Shown piece after piece: positions 1 through 9,044 of a stretch of DNA of 64,000 bases (the first letter of the stretch is position 1; each line of letters begins with the position of its first letter). Origin of the DNA: Cellulomonas shaoxiangyii (GTDB taxonomy: Bacteria; Actinomycetota; Actinomycetes; Actinomycetales; Cellulomonadaceae); NCBI RefSeq assembly GCF_004798685.1, contig NZ_CP039291.1:1426001-1490000 (forward strand), written 5' to 3'. A program made the position numbers and the translations under genes. The notes under the pieces were generated by a model that worked only from the letters and a program-made list of their open reading frames with translations, searched no databases and was not told where the DNA came from.

Positions 1-308
1 ACGGCCCCGAGCACGTGCAGCACGGCGCCCACGACGAGCACGCCGAACGGCAGCAGCGTCAGCAGCCCGAACGACGCGACCATCAGCACGAACGAGACCA
101 TCGTCGCGCCGAGGACCGTGAGCTGGAAGTTCAGCGACTCCTTCGCGTGGTGCTCGACGAACGGGCCGCGGCCGCGGCAGACCAGCCACACCACGAGCGG
201 CCCCACGAACGACACGACCAGGGGCAGCACGTGGGCGAGCACCGCCCAGGTGCGCTCCTCGTCGGGGCGCAGGGGCGGCGCGACCGGGGGCGGCGGGTAC
301 GCGCTCAC
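1..308 (-). CDS. DUF4870-family small membrane protein (C-terminus cut by window edge)
   Basis: The visible part (about 102 residues) starts at a GTG and runs off the left edge. It has a short proline-rich N-terminus, then a hydrophobic helix pair, the motif HHAKESLNFQLT and another hydrophobic stretch. The NFQLT box after a basic/His linker is typical of DUF4870 (Tic20-like fold) proteins of actinobacteria and firmicutes. The start overlaps the stop of the next upstream gene by 4 bases, so the two paralogous DUF4870 genes are co-transcribed and translationally coupled. Function of the family is unknown; it is inferred to sit in the cytoplasmic membrane. Confidence 0.75.
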   Translation of the reverse strand, partial: MSAYPPPPVAPPLRPDEERTWAVLAHVLPLVVSFVGPLVVWLVCRGRGPFVEHHAKESLNFQLTVLGATMVSFVLMVASFGLLTLLPFGVLVVGAVLHVLGA

Positions 309-679
309 CGGACGAGCTCCAGGCTGACCGGGTACCGGTAGGTGCTCCCGGCGTTGACGGCCACGGCGGCGAGCACCGACAGCACGAGGCTCGCGATGCC
401 GATCGCCACCATGGCGATCCAGCCGACGAAGCCGATGAGGGGGATCTCCGCGAGGATGCGTGCGGCGACCATCGCGACGAGCACCGTCAGCTGGAAGTTC
501 AGGGCCACGAGCGCCTGGTGGGCGACGGCGTGGTCCTTGCCGCGGTGCACGAGCCACACCACCAGGGCCGTCACCCAGCCGACGAAGAAGTAGGCGAGGA
601 TCCCGCCGAGGTGCGCGAGGACGGCCCACGTGGCGGAGGGCGTGGAACGGGCGGGGGTGGCGTACGGGTCGTGGGACAC
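305..679 (-). CDS. DUF4870-family membrane protein
   Basis: 124 residues. The GTG start at 679 is chosen because AGGAG lies 5 bases upstream on this strand. The protein has a short polar N-terminus, a hydrophobic segment (about 17-45), the family box HQALVALNFQLT (about 54-65) and two more hydrophobic helices to the C-terminus. It is a paralogue of the gene it overlaps downstream (same NFQLT motif). DUF4870 proteins are small integral membrane proteins with no assigned reaction. A longer reading from further upstream adds a low-complexity Arg/Pro-rich extension with no RBS and is disfavoured. Confidence 0.75.
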   Translation of the reverse strand: MSHDPYATPARSTPSATWAVLAHLGGILAYFFVGWVTALVVWLVHRGKDHAVAHQALVALNFQLTVLVAMVAARILAEIPLIGFVGWIAMVAIGIASLVLSVLAAVAVNAGSTYRYPVSLELVR

Positions 680-801
680 GCGGGCTCCTGACGGTGGGCG
701 GGCGCCGGACCGAGCCGGTGCGGGCCGGTCGGCGTGCCGGGCCGCACCCGGGCGGGTGCACCGGGACGGGCGTTTCGTCCGCGGGCAGCGTACTGGCGCG
801 C

Positions 802-854
802 GTGGCACCGGCGCCCGGGCGGGGGAACCCGGGAGGGTGGCACCGGCGCCCGGG
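802..854 (+). repeat. 18-bp exact direct repeat upstream of the membrane-protein gene
   Basis: The 18-mer GTGGCACCGGCGCCCGGG occurs at 802-819 and again at 837-854, start-to-start 35 bp. Each copy contains the near-palindromic core CCGGCGCCCGG. It lies in the divergent intergenic region between the DUF4870 pair and the gene at 940. A TTGACA hexamer at 868-873 follows, without a convincing -10. Two identical sites about 3.3 helical turns apart suggest paired protein-binding sites, but that is inference. Confidence 0.5.
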
Positions 855-939
855 TCGGGGCGTCGGCTTGACACGTCTTCCTGCGTGTCGGTTCGCTGAC
901 CTGGGTGGGCGCGCCGCGCCCGTGGACCAGGAGAGCCCC

Positions 940-1965
940 ATGACGGAGAACACCGGCGGCACGCCGCCGCGCGACGACGACGGCCCCGTGCCGCCGCCCG
1001 GGCCGGAGCAGCAGGGCGGCGCGTACCCGCCGCCCGCCGCGGGGCAGCCCCCGGCGTCGCCGTACGGGCCCCCCGCCGGGGGCTACCCGCCGCCGGCCGC
1101 GGGGGCGGGTCCCTACCCGCCGCCCCCGCCCGGGTACGGCCAGCCCGGCGGCGCGTACCCGCCGCCGCCCGGGTACGGCCAGCCGAGCGGCGCGTACCCG
1201 CCGCCCGGCCAGCCGTACGGCCAGCCGGGTGCCGGGGCGCCGTACGGCCAGCCGTACCCGGGCGCGCCCCGGGCCACCGTCGACGTGGGCGCGAGCCTGA
1301 CGTGGGCGTTCACCAAGTTCGGGCAGAGCTGGGTCGCGTTCGTCGTCGGCGGCCTCGCGTGGTCCGTCGGCATCTTCCTGGTCGTCCTGCTGGTGTCGGT
1401 CGCGTTCGGCGGCCTCGGCGCGCTCGTGCAGAACGTGGACGACGGTGGCGCCGCTGCGGGGGCGGGTGCGGCGATCGGCCTGGGCATCGGGGGCATCGTG
1501 ATCGGCGCCCTCGTGGTGCTGCTCGGTGCGCTCTGGCTCGCCGCGTACGTCAAGGCGGCGCTCAAGGCCGCGGACGGCCGCCAGGTGACGATCGCGGACA
1601 TGTTCGACTTCTCGCACGCCGGCCCCGTCTTCGTCGTCGGCCTGCTCGTCTCGGTGGCCTACCTCCTCGTGAGCTGGACGTGGATCGTGGCGCCGCTGCT
1701 GATGCTCGTGATCGTGTACTTCGTGTTCTTCGCGGTGCACTTCGTCGTCGACCGCGACCAGGGCGCGATCGACGCGATCCGGTCGAGCGCGACGCTGCAG
1801 ACGCGCGAGATCGGCACGTCGATCCTCGTCGTCCTCGTCGCGTGGGTCGTCTCCGCCGTCGGCGCCGCGATCTGCGGTGTCGGGGCCCTCGTCGGGACGC
1901 CGGTCGCGATCCTCGTCTCGGTGTACGCGTTCCGGCGGCTGACGGGCGGCACGGTCGCGCCCTGA
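940..1965 (+). CDS. Proline/tyrosine/glycine-rich multi-pass membrane protein
   Basis: 341 residues; ATG at 940 preceded by CAGGAGAG. Residues 1-110 are low complexity, with repeats of the type YPPPPGYGQP (several copies of GYGQPGGAYPPP), a disordered cytoplasmic tail common in actinobacterial membrane proteins. Residues about 120-341 carry roughly six hydrophobic helices, two of them Gly/Ala-rich. The architecture resembles the DUF975/DUF7847-like integral membrane proteins of this phylum, but I cannot assign a function. It ends in a strong hairpin shared with the convergent DUF3097 gene. Confidence 0.75.
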   Translation: MTENTGGTPPRDDDGPVPPPGPEQQGGAYPPPAAGQPPASPYGPPAGGYPPPAAGAGPYPPPPPGYGQPGGAYPPPPGYGQPSGAYPPPGQPYGQPGAGAPYGQPYPGAPRATVDVGASLTWAFTKFGQSWVAFVVGGLAWSVGIFLVVLLVSVAFGGLGALVQNVDDGGAAAGAGAAIGLGIGGIVIGALVVLLGALWLAAYVKAALKAADGRQVTIADMFDFSHAGPVFVVGLLVSVAYLLVSWTWIVAPLLMLVIVYFVFFAVHFVVDRDQGAIDAIRSSATLQTREIGTSILVVLVAWVVSAVGAAICGVGALVGTPVAILVSVYAFRRLTGGTVAP

Positions 1966-1982
1966 CGTCCCGGCCCGCAGCA

Positions 1983-2020
1983 CGACGACGCCCCCGCCGG
2001 TCCCGGCGGGGGCGTCGTCG
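1983..2020. terminator. Bidirectional terminator hairpin
   Basis: Perfect 18-bp inverted repeat (1983-2000 and 2003-2020) with a 2-base loop, lying between two convergent genes. No U-tract follows, as is usual for high-GC actinobacteria. Confidence 0.75.
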
Positions 2021-2029
2021 CGCGAGGGC

Positions 2030-2896
2030 TCAGGCGGTCACGAAGTCGATGAGCTCCTCGACGCGACCGAGCAGGCTCGGCTCGAGGTCGGCGTAGCTGC
2101 GGACCGAGCGCAGGATGCGCACCCACGCGCGTGCCACGTCCGCCTGCTCGTCCGCGGGCCAGCCGAGCTCGCGCAGGATGCCGCGCTTCCACTCGGTGCC
2201 GCGCTCGATGGTCGGCCAGGACGCCAGGCCCAGCCGCTCGGGCCGCACCGCCTGCCACACGTCGACGTACGGGTGCCCGAGCACCAGCACCGTGCCGGCG
2301 GGGGCGGCCCGCACCACCTCGGCCGCGATCCGGCTCTCCTTGGAGCCGGGCACGAGGTGGTCGACGAGGACCCCGATGCGCCGGTCCACGGTGGGCCGGA
2401 AGTCGCGGACCGCGGCGGCGAGGTGGTCGACGCCCTCGAGCAGCTCGACGACGACGCCCTCGACGCGCAGGTCGTCGCCCCAGACCTTCTCGACGAGCTC
2501 GGCGTCGTGCTTGCCCTCCACCCAGATGCGGCTGCCGCGGGCGACCCGGGCGGGTGCGTCGGGCACCGCGACCGAGCCGGACGCCGTGCGCGTCGGCCGG
2601 GCGGGCGCGGTGCGCGTGACGGGCGGCACGAGGACGACCGGAGCGCCGTCGACCCAGAAGCCGGGCCCGAGCGTGAACGTCCGCGTGCGGCCGCGGCGGT
2701 CCTCGAGCACGACCACGTGCTGGCCGCCCGACTTCTCCACCCGCACGACGGCGCCGACCCACCCGGTCTCGACGTCCTCGACGACGAGGCCGGTCTCGGC
2801 GGGCTGCTCGCGCGACGTGCGCGGGGGACGGTGGTGCCGGGTCGGGCCGGCGGAGAGGATGTCGGGGCCGTAGCGGTCGTGGCTCACGCGGGGCAC
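2030..2896 (-). CDS. DUF3097 domain protein
   Basis: 288 residues. The first GTG at 2896 is chosen because GGGAGGG sits 5 bases upstream; an internal GTG at 2887 would be 14 bases away. The N-terminus (SHDRYGPDIL), the central GSRIWVEGKHDAELVEKVWGDDLR block and the conserved GHPYVDVWQAV segment are hallmarks of DUF3097, a family almost confined to actinobacteria. The VEGKHDAELVEKVWG stretch resembles a TOPRIM-like EGK..DxxxVEK motif, so a nucleic-acid role is conceivable but unproven. It is divergent from hrcA, whose promoter lies in the 200-bp gap. Confidence 0.85.
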   Translation of the reverse strand: MPRVSHDRYGPDILSAGPTRHHRPPRTSREQPAETGLVVEDVETGWVGAVVRVEKSGGQHVVVLEDRRGRTRTFTLGPGFWVDGAPVVLVPPVTRTAPARPTRTASGSVAVPDAPARVARGSRIWVEGKHDAELVEKVWGDDLRVEGVVVELLEGVDHLAAAVRDFRPTVDRRIGVLVDHLVPGSKESRIAAEVVRAAPAGTVLVLGHPYVDVWQAVRPERLGLASWPTIERGTEWKRGILRELGWPADEQADVARAWVRILRSVRSYADLEPSLLGRVEELIDFVTA

Positions 2897-2997
2897 GCTA
2901 GCCCTCCCGGGCGGCGAGCGGTCGGCGCCGGCCGGGCGCGTCGCACGGGCCCGGCACCCGTCGGGGGCGGGCCGTGCCGGGCCGGCGCGGCACGGCG

Positions 2998-3029
2998 TAG
3001 AATTGGCACTCGCGCACCGCGAGTGCTAC
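2998..3029 (+). promoter_or_regulatory. CIRCE operator with overlapping -10 for hrcA operon
   Basis: Inverted repeat TTGGCACTC (3003-3011), 9-base spacer, GAGTGCTAC (3021-3029). This matches the CIRCE consensus (TTAGCACTC-N9-GAGTGCTAA) at 16 of 18 arm positions. A -10-like TAGAAT (2998-3003) abuts it, so HrcA bound here would block the start region. Its own gene follows 70 bases downstream, giving the known autoregulatory loop. Confidence 0.93.
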
Positions 3030-3099
3030 CCGGGGCGCGACCCCGCTGGTGCACCGACCGCGGAGGCTGCACGCGGCACGACGCACGGGAGGAGGGCCA

Positions 3100-4119
3100 A
3101 TGAGCGAGGACCGTCGGCTGGACGTGCTCCGCGCGATCGTGGAGGACTACGTCGCCACGCGGGAGCCCGTGGGTTCCCGTGCGCTCACCGAGCGGCACGC
3201 CCTCGGCGTGTCCCCGGCCACCATCCGCAACGACATGGCCGCGCTCGAGGACGCCGGGCTCATCGTGCAGCCGCACACGTCCGCGGGCCGCGTGCCGACG
3301 GACCTCGGCTACCGCGTCTTCGTGGACCGGCTGGCGGGCGTCAAGCCGCTCTCGGCCGCGGAGAAGCGCGCCATCGGCACGCTGCTCGAGCAGGCCGTCG
3401 ACCTCGACGACGTCATCGACCGCGCGGTCCGGCTGCTCGCGCAGCTGACGCAGCAGGTCGCGGTCGTCCAGTACCCGTCCCTGCGGCGCTCCGCGCTGCG
3501 CCACGTCGAGCTCGTGCCCGTCGGGGCGCGCCACCTGCTGGTCGTCATCATCACGACGACCGGCCGGGTCGAGCAGCGCACGCTCGAGCTGCCCGAGGAC
3601 GTCGACGAGGCGGTCGTGGCGCGCCTGCGCGTGCGGCTCAACGTGGCCGCCGCCGGTCTGCGCCTGCCGGACCTCGACCGTGCGCTCGAGGCGCTCGCGG
3701 AGGAGTTCGTCGCCGACGGCGCGGGGCTCGCGCGCGCGGTCGTCGCCGCGGTCGGCGAGACCCTCGCGCAGGAGCGCGAGGAGCGGGTCGTGGTCGCCGG
3801 TGCGTCCCACCTCGCCCGCAGCGCCGGCGCCGACTTCCCGCACACCATCGGCCCCGTCCTCGAGGCGCTCGAGGAGCAGGTGGTGCTCCTGCGCCTGCTG
3901 TCGGAGATGGCCGAGGACACCGCCGGCATCTCCGTCCGCATCGGACGCGAGACGCAGCACGAGGGTCTGGCGGAGACCAGCATCGTGACCAGCGGCTACG
4001 GCGCGGAGGGCGGCGTGGCCGTCCTCGGCTCCGTCGGCCCGCTGCGCATGGACTACCCCGGGACGATGTCGGCGGTACGGGCCGTGGCCCGCTACCTCAC
4101 GCGCATCCTCGCCGGCTGA
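3100..4119 (+). CDS. hrcA: Heat-inducible transcription repressor HrcA
   Basis: 339 residues, full length for the family; ATG at 3100 with GGGAGGAGGG upstream. The N-terminal winged helix (about residues 5-75, including [20 protein letters not shown]) binds CIRCE. The middle and C-terminal parts are the GAF-like dimerisation domain, ending in the conserved [12 protein letters not shown] and ARYLTRIL. HrcA represses chaperone genes and is kept active by GroEL. Here it heads an operon with dnaJ and rsmE behind a CIRCE element, the standard actinobacterial arrangement. Confidence 0.97.
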   Translation: MSEDRRLDVLRAIVEDYVATREPVGSRALTERHALGVSPATIRNDMAALEDAGLIVQPHTSAGRVPTDLGYRVFVDRLAGVKPLSAAEKRAIGTLLEQAVDLDDVIDRAVRLLAQLTQQVAVVQYPSLRRSALRHVELVPVGARHLLVVIITTTGRVEQRTLELPEDVDEAVVARLRVRLNVAAAGLRLPDLDRALEALAEEFVADGAGLARAVVAAVGETLAQEREERVVVAGASHLARSAGADFPHTIGPVLEALEEQVVLLRLLSEMAEDTAGISVRIGRETQHEGLAETSIVTSGYGAEGGVAVLGSVGPLRMDYPGTMSAVRAVARYLTRILAG

Positions 4120-4178
4120 CCGGCAGGCCCCGACCGACCTGTCGAGCCCCCGACGAGCAGGAAGCGAAGAGCACCTAC

Positions 4179-5303
4179 GTGACGGACTACTACGAGATCC
4201 TCGGCGTCGCGCGCGACGCCACCCCCGAGCAGGTCAAGAAGGCGTACCGCAAGCTCGCCCGTGAGCTGCACCCCGACGTGGCGGGCACCGACCCGGCGGC
4301 CGAGGAGCGCTTCAAGGACGTCTCGCGCGCCTACGACGTGCTCGGCAACCCGGAGAAGCGCCGCGCGTACGACATGGGCGCCGACCCGGCGTCGCCCGGC
4401 GGCGGCATGGGGGGCGGCTTCGGCTTCCAGGACATCTTCGAGACGTTCTTCGGCGCCGCGGGCGCGGGGGCGCCGCGGGGGCCGGTGCCCCGCGCGCGCC
4501 GCGGCCAGGACGCCCTGGTGCGGCTCGACGTCGACCTCGCGGAGACGACGTTCGGCGTGCACCGCGAGGTGCAGGTCGACACGGCCGTGCTGTGCCCCAC
4601 GTGCGGGGGCACGTGCTGCCGTCCCGGCACATCGCCGCGCACGTGCGAGGCGTGCGGCGGCCGCGGGTCGGTGCAGCGCGTCGCCCGCTCCTTCCTCGGC
4701 CAGGTCATGACGACGCAGCCCTGCGCCGCGTGCCACGGGTTCGGCACCGTCATCCCCGAGCCGTGCACCGAGTGCGCGGGCGAGGGTCGCGTGCGCTCGC
4801 GCCGCACGCTCTCCGTGGACGTGCCGGCGGGCGTCGACACGGGCACGCGGATCAAGCTCACGGGCCAGGGCGAGGTCGGCCCCGCGGGCGGACCGGCCGG
4901 TGACGTCTACCTCGAGATCCGCGAGCGCCGGCACGAGACGTTCGTGCGCAAGGGCGACGACCTGCACGCCACCCTCGAGGTCCCCATGACCGCGGCCGCG
5001 CTCGGCACGGTGCTGAGCATGGACACGCTCGACGGGCCGCAGGAGGTCGACCTGCGGCCGGGCACGCAGCCCGGCCAGGTCGTCACGCTCAAGGGGCTCG
5101 GCGTCGGTCACCTGCACGTCGGCGGGCGGGGCGACCTGCACGTGCACGTCGACGTGCACGTGCCGAGCGCGCTCGACGAGGAGCAGGCGGAGCTGCTGCG
5201 GCGCCTGGCGGTGCTGCGCGGCGAGGAGCGTCCCGACGCGCGCCTGTCCGCGGCGAACCCGGGCGTCTTCGCCAAGCTCCGCGACAAGCTCGCGGGCCGG
5301 TGA
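4179..5303 (+). CDS. dnaJ: Molecular chaperone DnaJ
   Basis: 374 residues, GTG start 59 bases after hrcA. J domain at 1-65 with the essential HPD (31-33) that stimulates DnaK, then a G/F-rich linker (70-105). The zinc domain has four Cys motifs beginning at residues 139, 156, 182 and 196. The C-terminal substrate-binding beta domains end near 370. The first zinc repeat reads CPTCGGTC, with Cys where the usual CxxCxGxG has Gly; both metal-binding cysteines remain, so binding should survive. It is the HrcA-linked DnaJ paralogue (DnaJ2 type), acting in the cytoplasm with DnaK/GrpE. Confidence 0.95.
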   Translation: MTDYYEILGVARDATPEQVKKAYRKLARELHPDVAGTDPAAEERFKDVSRAYDVLGNPEKRRAYDMGADPASPGGGMGGGFGFQDIFETFFGAAGAGAPRGPVPRARRGQDALVRLDVDLAETTFGVHREVQVDTAVLCPTCGGTCCRPGTSPRTCEACGGRGSVQRVARSFLGQVMTTQPCAACHGFGTVIPEPCTECAGEGRVRSRRTLSVDVPAGVDTGTRIKLTGQGEVGPAGGPAGDVYLEIRERRHETFVRKGDDLHATLEVPMTAAALGTVLSMDTLDGPQEVDLRPGTQPGQVVTLKGLGVGHLHVGGRGDLHVHVDVHVPSALDEEQAELLRRLAVLRGEERPDARLSAANPGVFAKLRDKLAGR

Positions 5304-6058
5304 GCGCACCCGTCTTCCTCGTCGAGCCCGGTGCGCTCGCCGGCGTCGCGGCCGGCGGGGAGTTCCTGCTCGACGGCACCGAGGGCCGGCACGCGGGCGT
5401 CGTGCAGCGGCGTGCGCCGGGGGAGCGGGTCGACGTCGTCGACGGTGCGGGCGTGCGCCTGGTCGGCACGGTGCGCGCGGTCGGCCCGGAGGGCGTCCGG
5501 CTCGCGGTCGACGACGTCGTCGTGGAGCCGGAGGCGTCGCCGCGGCTCGTGCTCGTCCAGGCGCTCGCCAAGGGGGACCGCGACGAGATGGCGATCGAGG
5601 CGGCGACCGAGGTGGGCGCCGACGCGGTCGTGCCGTGGCAGGCGGAACGGTCGATCGTCGTGTGGCGCGGCGACCGCGCCGCGAAGAGCCGGGCCCGCTG
5701 GGTGGGCACGGTGCGGGCGGCGACCAAGCAGTCGCGCCGGGCGCGCGCGCCCGAGGTCGCGCAGGCCGTCGACGGCGCGGGGCTGCGCGCGCTCGTGGCA
5801 CGCACGCTCGAGGGCGGCGGCGCCGCGCTCGTGCTGCACGAGGAGGCGAGCACGCCGCTGGCGGCGGTGCCGCTGCCGGACGCCGGTGACGTCCTGGTGG
5901 TGGTGGGTCCCGAGGGCGGCATCGGCGACCGCGAGCTCGACGGGCTGCGCGCGGCCGGTGCGGTGACCGCCCGCCTGGGTCCGCACGTGCTGCGCACGTC
6001 CACGGCGGGGCCGGTGGCGCTCGCGCTGCTCGCGCAGCGGCTCGGCCGCTGGCGCTGA
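5300..6058 (+). CDS. rsmE: 16S rRNA (uracil-1498-N3)-methyltransferase RsmE
   Basis: 252 residues; GTG start overlaps the dnaJ stop by 4 bases, so it is translationally coupled. The N-terminal PUA-like part (1-75) precedes a SPOUT/trefoil-knot domain. The knot motifs VLVVVGPEGGIGDRELDGLR and the terminal LGPHVLRTSTAGPVAL loop, which binds S-adenosylmethionine, are both intact. It methylates U1498 of 16S rRNA on the 30S subunit. The hrcA-dnaJ-rsmE order is conserved in actinobacteria. Confidence 0.95.
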   Translation: MSAPVFLVEPGALAGVAAGGEFLLDGTEGRHAGVVQRRAPGERVDVVDGAGVRLVGTVRAVGPEGVRLAVDDVVVEPEASPRLVLVQALAKGDRDEMAIEAATEVGADAVVPWQAERSIVVWRGDRAAKSRARWVGTVRAATKQSRRARAPEVAQAVDGAGLRALVARTLEGGGAALVLHEEASTPLAAVPLPDAGDVLVVVGPEGGIGDRELDGLRAAGAVTARLGPHVLRTSTAGPVALALLAQRLGRWR

Positions 6059-6095
6059 GCGGGCGCGACCGCGCACGCGTGCGGGGCGGCGGCGC

Positions 6096-8807
6096 TCAGC
6101 GCGTGTCGGCGCCGCCGTGCGCGACCGCCGCGCGCCCGGCCTCCAGGCGCGCGACGGGCACCCGGAACGGCGAGCAGGACACGTAGTCGAGGCCCACCTC
6201 GTGGAAGAACCCGATCGACTCGGGGTCGCCGCCGTGCTCCCCGCACACGCCGAGCACGAGGTCGGGGCGGGCGGCGCGGCCCTCCGCCACGGCGATGCGC
6301 ACGAGCCGCCCCACGCCCCGCTCGTCGATCGTCTCGAACGGCGACACCCCGAGGACCCCGTTCGCCGCGTACTGCGGGAAGAACGCGGCCTCGACGTCGT
6401 CGCGGCTGAAGCCCCACGTCGTCTGCGTGAGGTCGTTCGTGCCGAAGGAGAAGAACTGCGCCTCCTCGGCGATGCGGTCGGCCGTGAGCGCGGCCCGCGG
6501 CAGCTCGATCATGCAGCCGACGGGCAGGTCGATCGACATCCCGTGCGCCGCGCCGACCTCCGCCATCACCGTGCGCGCCCGCTCCCGCACCAGGTGCAGC
6601 TCCTGCACCGACCCCACCAGCGGGACCATGACCTCCGCGTGCGGGTCGCCGCCGGCGGACCTGCGCGCGGCCACCGCCTCGCAGATCGCCCGCACCTGCA
6701 GGTCGAACAGGCCGGGCACGACGAGCCCGAGGCGCACGCCCCGCAGGCCGAGCATGGGGTTGGCCTCGTGCATGCGCTGCACCGCGGCGAGCAGCCGCAC
6801 GTCGTGCTCGTCGACCTCGCCGCGCTCGCGCGCGACCGCGACCTTGACGGCGAGGGTCGTCAGGTCGGGCAGGAACTCGTGCAGGGGCGGGTCGATGAGC
6901 CGGATCGTCGTCGGCTGGCCGTCGGTCGCCGCGAGCAGCGCCGTGAGGTCCTCGCGCTGCAGCGGGAGCAGCGCGTCGAGGGCGGCCCGCAGGTCCTCCT
7001 CGTCCTCCGCGAGCACCACGCGCTCGACGAGGACGCGGCGGTCGCCGAGGAACATGTGCTCGGTCCGGCACAGCCCCACGCCCTGCGCCCCGAGCCGGCG
7101 CGCGTGCGCCGCGTCGTCGGCCGTGTCCGCGTTCGCGTGCACGTGCAGACGGCGCACGTCGTCGGCGTGCGTGAGGATCCGGTCGACCGCGCCGACCAGC
7201 TCCCGCGTCTCGTCGTCGCCGGCCTGCGCGAACGCGGCCTCGAGCCCCTCCTCCAGGTACGTGGTCACGGGCGAGGGGACCACGGGCACCTCGCCGAGGT
7301 AGACGCGGCCGGTGTTGCCGTCGACGGCCAGCAGGTCGCCCTCGTGGACGACGCGCCCGCCCGCGGTGACGGTGCGTGCGGCCGTGTCGACCACCACGTC
7401 CTCCGCACCGACGACGCACGTGCGGCCCATGCCGCGCGCCACGACCGCCGCGTGCGACGTCTTGCCGCCCCGGGCCGTCAGCACCCCGACGGCCGCGATC
7501 ATGCCGCCGAGGTCGTCGGGGCTGGTCTCCCGCCGGACGAGCACGACGTCCTCACCGGCCGCGGCGCGCTCCTGTGCGGTCGCGGAGTCCAGCACCACGT
7601 GGCCGACGACGGCGCCGGGCGAGGCCGGCATGCCCTCCGCGAACAGGTCGCGGCCGCCGCCGTCCTCGGCGAACCGCGGGAACGCGAGCCGGGCGAGCTC
7701 GTCGCCGCTGACGCGCGCGAGCGCCTCGTCCATCGTGATCAGGTGCTCGTCGACGAGCTGGCAGGCGATGCGGAACGCCGCCGCCGCCGTCCGCTTGCCG
7801 ACCCGGGTCTGCAGCATCCAGAGCTTGCCGCGCTCGATCGTGAACTCGATGTCGCACAGGTCGCGGTAGTGCGTCTCGAGGCGGCGCATGGCCTGCCGCA
7901 GCTCGGTGTGCGCCGCCGGGTCGACGCGCTCGAGGTCGGCCAGGCTGAGGGTGTTGCGGATGCCCGCGACGACGTCCTCGCCCTGCGCGTTGACGAGGTA
8001 GTCGCCGTAGTCGCCGGCCCGGCCGGTCGCGGGGTCGCGCGTGAACGCGACGCCGGTGCCGGACGTGGGACCGAGGTTGCCGAACACCATCGTCACCACG
8101 TTCACGGCCGTGCCGAGGTCGTCCGGGATGCGCTCGCGGCGGCGGTACAGCCGGGCGCGCTCCGTGCCCCAGGACCCGAGCACCGCCACGATGGCCATGT
8201 CGAGCTGCTCCCGCGGGTGCTGCGGGAACTCGCGGCCGGTGTGCTCGCGGACCAGCTGCTTGTAGGTCTCGACGAGTGCCCGCAGGTCCTGCGCCGTCAG
8301 GTCGACCTCGCTCGCGACGCCGCGCGCCGCCGTCGCCTCCTCGAGCGCGTCGGCGAACAGGGCACCGTCGAGGCCGAGCACGGTGCGGCCGAACATCTGC
8401 ACGAGCCTGCGGTAGGAGTCCCACGCGAACCGCTCGTCGCCCGACAGCTCGGTCAGGCCCTGCACCGACGCGTCGTTGAGCCCCACGTTGAGGACCGTCT
8501 CCATCATCCCCGGCATGGAGAACCGCGCACCGGAGCGCACCGACACGAGCAGCGGGTCGTGGTAGTCGCCGAGCCGCCGGCCCGCGGCGTCCTCCAGCCG
8601 GCGCACCGCCATGGTCACCTCGACCCGCAGCTCGGGCGGCACGCGTCCCGTGCGCATGTAGGCGCGGCACGCCTCGGTCGTGATCGTGAAGCCCGGCGGC
8701 ACCGGCAGGCCCAGCCGCGTCATCTCGGCCAGGTTGGCGCCCTTGCCCCCGAGCAGGTCCTTCTGGTCCCGGTCGCCCTCGCTGAAGTCCTGCACGTAGC
8801 GGGCCAC
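6096..8807 (-). CDS. ppdK: Pyruvate, phosphate dikinase
   Basis: 903 residues. The start is the GTG at 8807, with GAGGAGG upstream on this strand. The N-terminal ATP-grasp domain begins with KDLLGGKGANLAEM and contains SVRSGARFSMPGMMETVLNVGLN. The phospho-histidine domain has GGKTSHAAVVARGMG with the swivelling His at about residue 452. The C-terminal PEP/pyruvate TIM barrel ends with GVCGEHGGDPESIGFFHEVG. It catalyses ATP + Pi + pyruvate to AMP + PPi + PEP, reversibly, linking glycolysis and gluconeogenesis; cellulolytic and fermenting bacteria often use it glycolytically. GGKTSH replaces the commoner GGMTSH. No regulatory PPDK kinase/phosphatase gene is adjacent. It is monocistronic and divergent from phoH. 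Confidence 0.96.
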   Translation of the reverse strand: MARYVQDFSEGDRDQKDLLGGKGANLAEMTRLGLPVPPGFTITTEACRAYMRTGRVPPELRVEVTMAVRRLEDAAGRRLGDYHDPLLVSVRSGARFSMPGMMETVLNVGLNDASVQGLTELSGDERFAWDSYRRLVQMFGRTVLGLDGALFADALEEATAARGVASEVDLTAQDLRALVETYKQLVREHTGREFPQHPREQLDMAIVAVLGSWGTERARLYRRRERIPDDLGTAVNVVTMVFGNLGPTSGTGVAFTRDPATGRAGDYGDYLVNAQGEDVVAGIRNTLSLADLERVDPAAHTELRQAMRRLETHYRDLCDIEFTIERGKLWMLQTRVGKRTAAAAFRIACQLVDEHLITMDEALARVSGDELARLAFPRFAEDGGGRDLFAEGMPASPGAVVGHVVLDSATAQERAAAGEDVVLVRRETSPDDLGGMIAAVGVLTARGGKTSHAAVVARGMGRTCVVGAEDVVVDTAARTVTAGGRVVHEGDLLAVDGNTGRVYLGEVPVVPSPVTTYLEEGLEAAFAQAGDDETRELVGAVDRILTHADDVRRLHVHANADTADDAAHARRLGAQGVGLCRTEHMFLGDRRVLVERVVLAEDEEDLRAALDALLPLQREDLTALLAATDGQPTTIRLIDPPLHEFLPDLTTLAVKVAVARERGEVDEHDVRLLAAVQRMHEANPMLGLRGVRLGLVVPGLFDLQVRAICEAVAARRSAGGDPHAEVMVPLVGSVQELHLVRERARTVMAEVGAAHGMSIDLPVGCMIELPRAALTADRIAEEAQFFSFGTNDLTQTTWGFSRDDVEAAFFPQYAANGVLGVSPFETIDERGVGRLVRIAVAEGRAARPDLVLGVCGEHGGDPESIGFFHEVGLDYVSCSPFRVPVARLEAGRAAVAHGGADTR

Positions 8808-8943
8808 GGCGCCTCCTCGGCACGGACGGGCACCCGCCGGGACGCCCCCTGCCCCGGCGGTCCCTCCCAGTCTGTCCCGATCCGCCCGCGCGCTCCACAG
8901 GAGGCTCGTGGGCCCGTCTGCTCGTCGGTGCCGACGGCCTCGG

Positions 8944-8949
8944 TAGGAT
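8944..8949 (+). promoter_or_regulatory. -10 element upstream of phoH operon
   Basis: TAGGAT in the ppdK-phoH divergent gap, about 95 bases upstream of the phoH start. It fits the TANNNT consensus of the housekeeping sigma factor. No clear -35 is visible, which is common in this phylum. Confidence 0.45.
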
Positions 8950-9044
8950 GGGTCCAGGCCCACGGTGCTGCCGCGCGGCCGGCCGGGCGCAGCAGCGCCC
9001 GGAACGCCGCACGACCGAAGGAGCGCACGGCGCCAGCCGAGCAC

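Noticed and set aside
571..1983. Long minus-strand frame opposite the Pro/Tyr-rich membrane protein
   Set aside because: Arg/Asp-rich shadow, no RBS or family signature; the plus-strand gene has membrane helices and a proper start.
6117..9044. Very long open frame on the plus strand opposite ppdK, running into phoH
   Set aside because: It is the antisense shadow of ppdK in very high-GC DNA; composition is Arg/His/Val-rich with no domain, and the phoH start at 9045 is set by homology.
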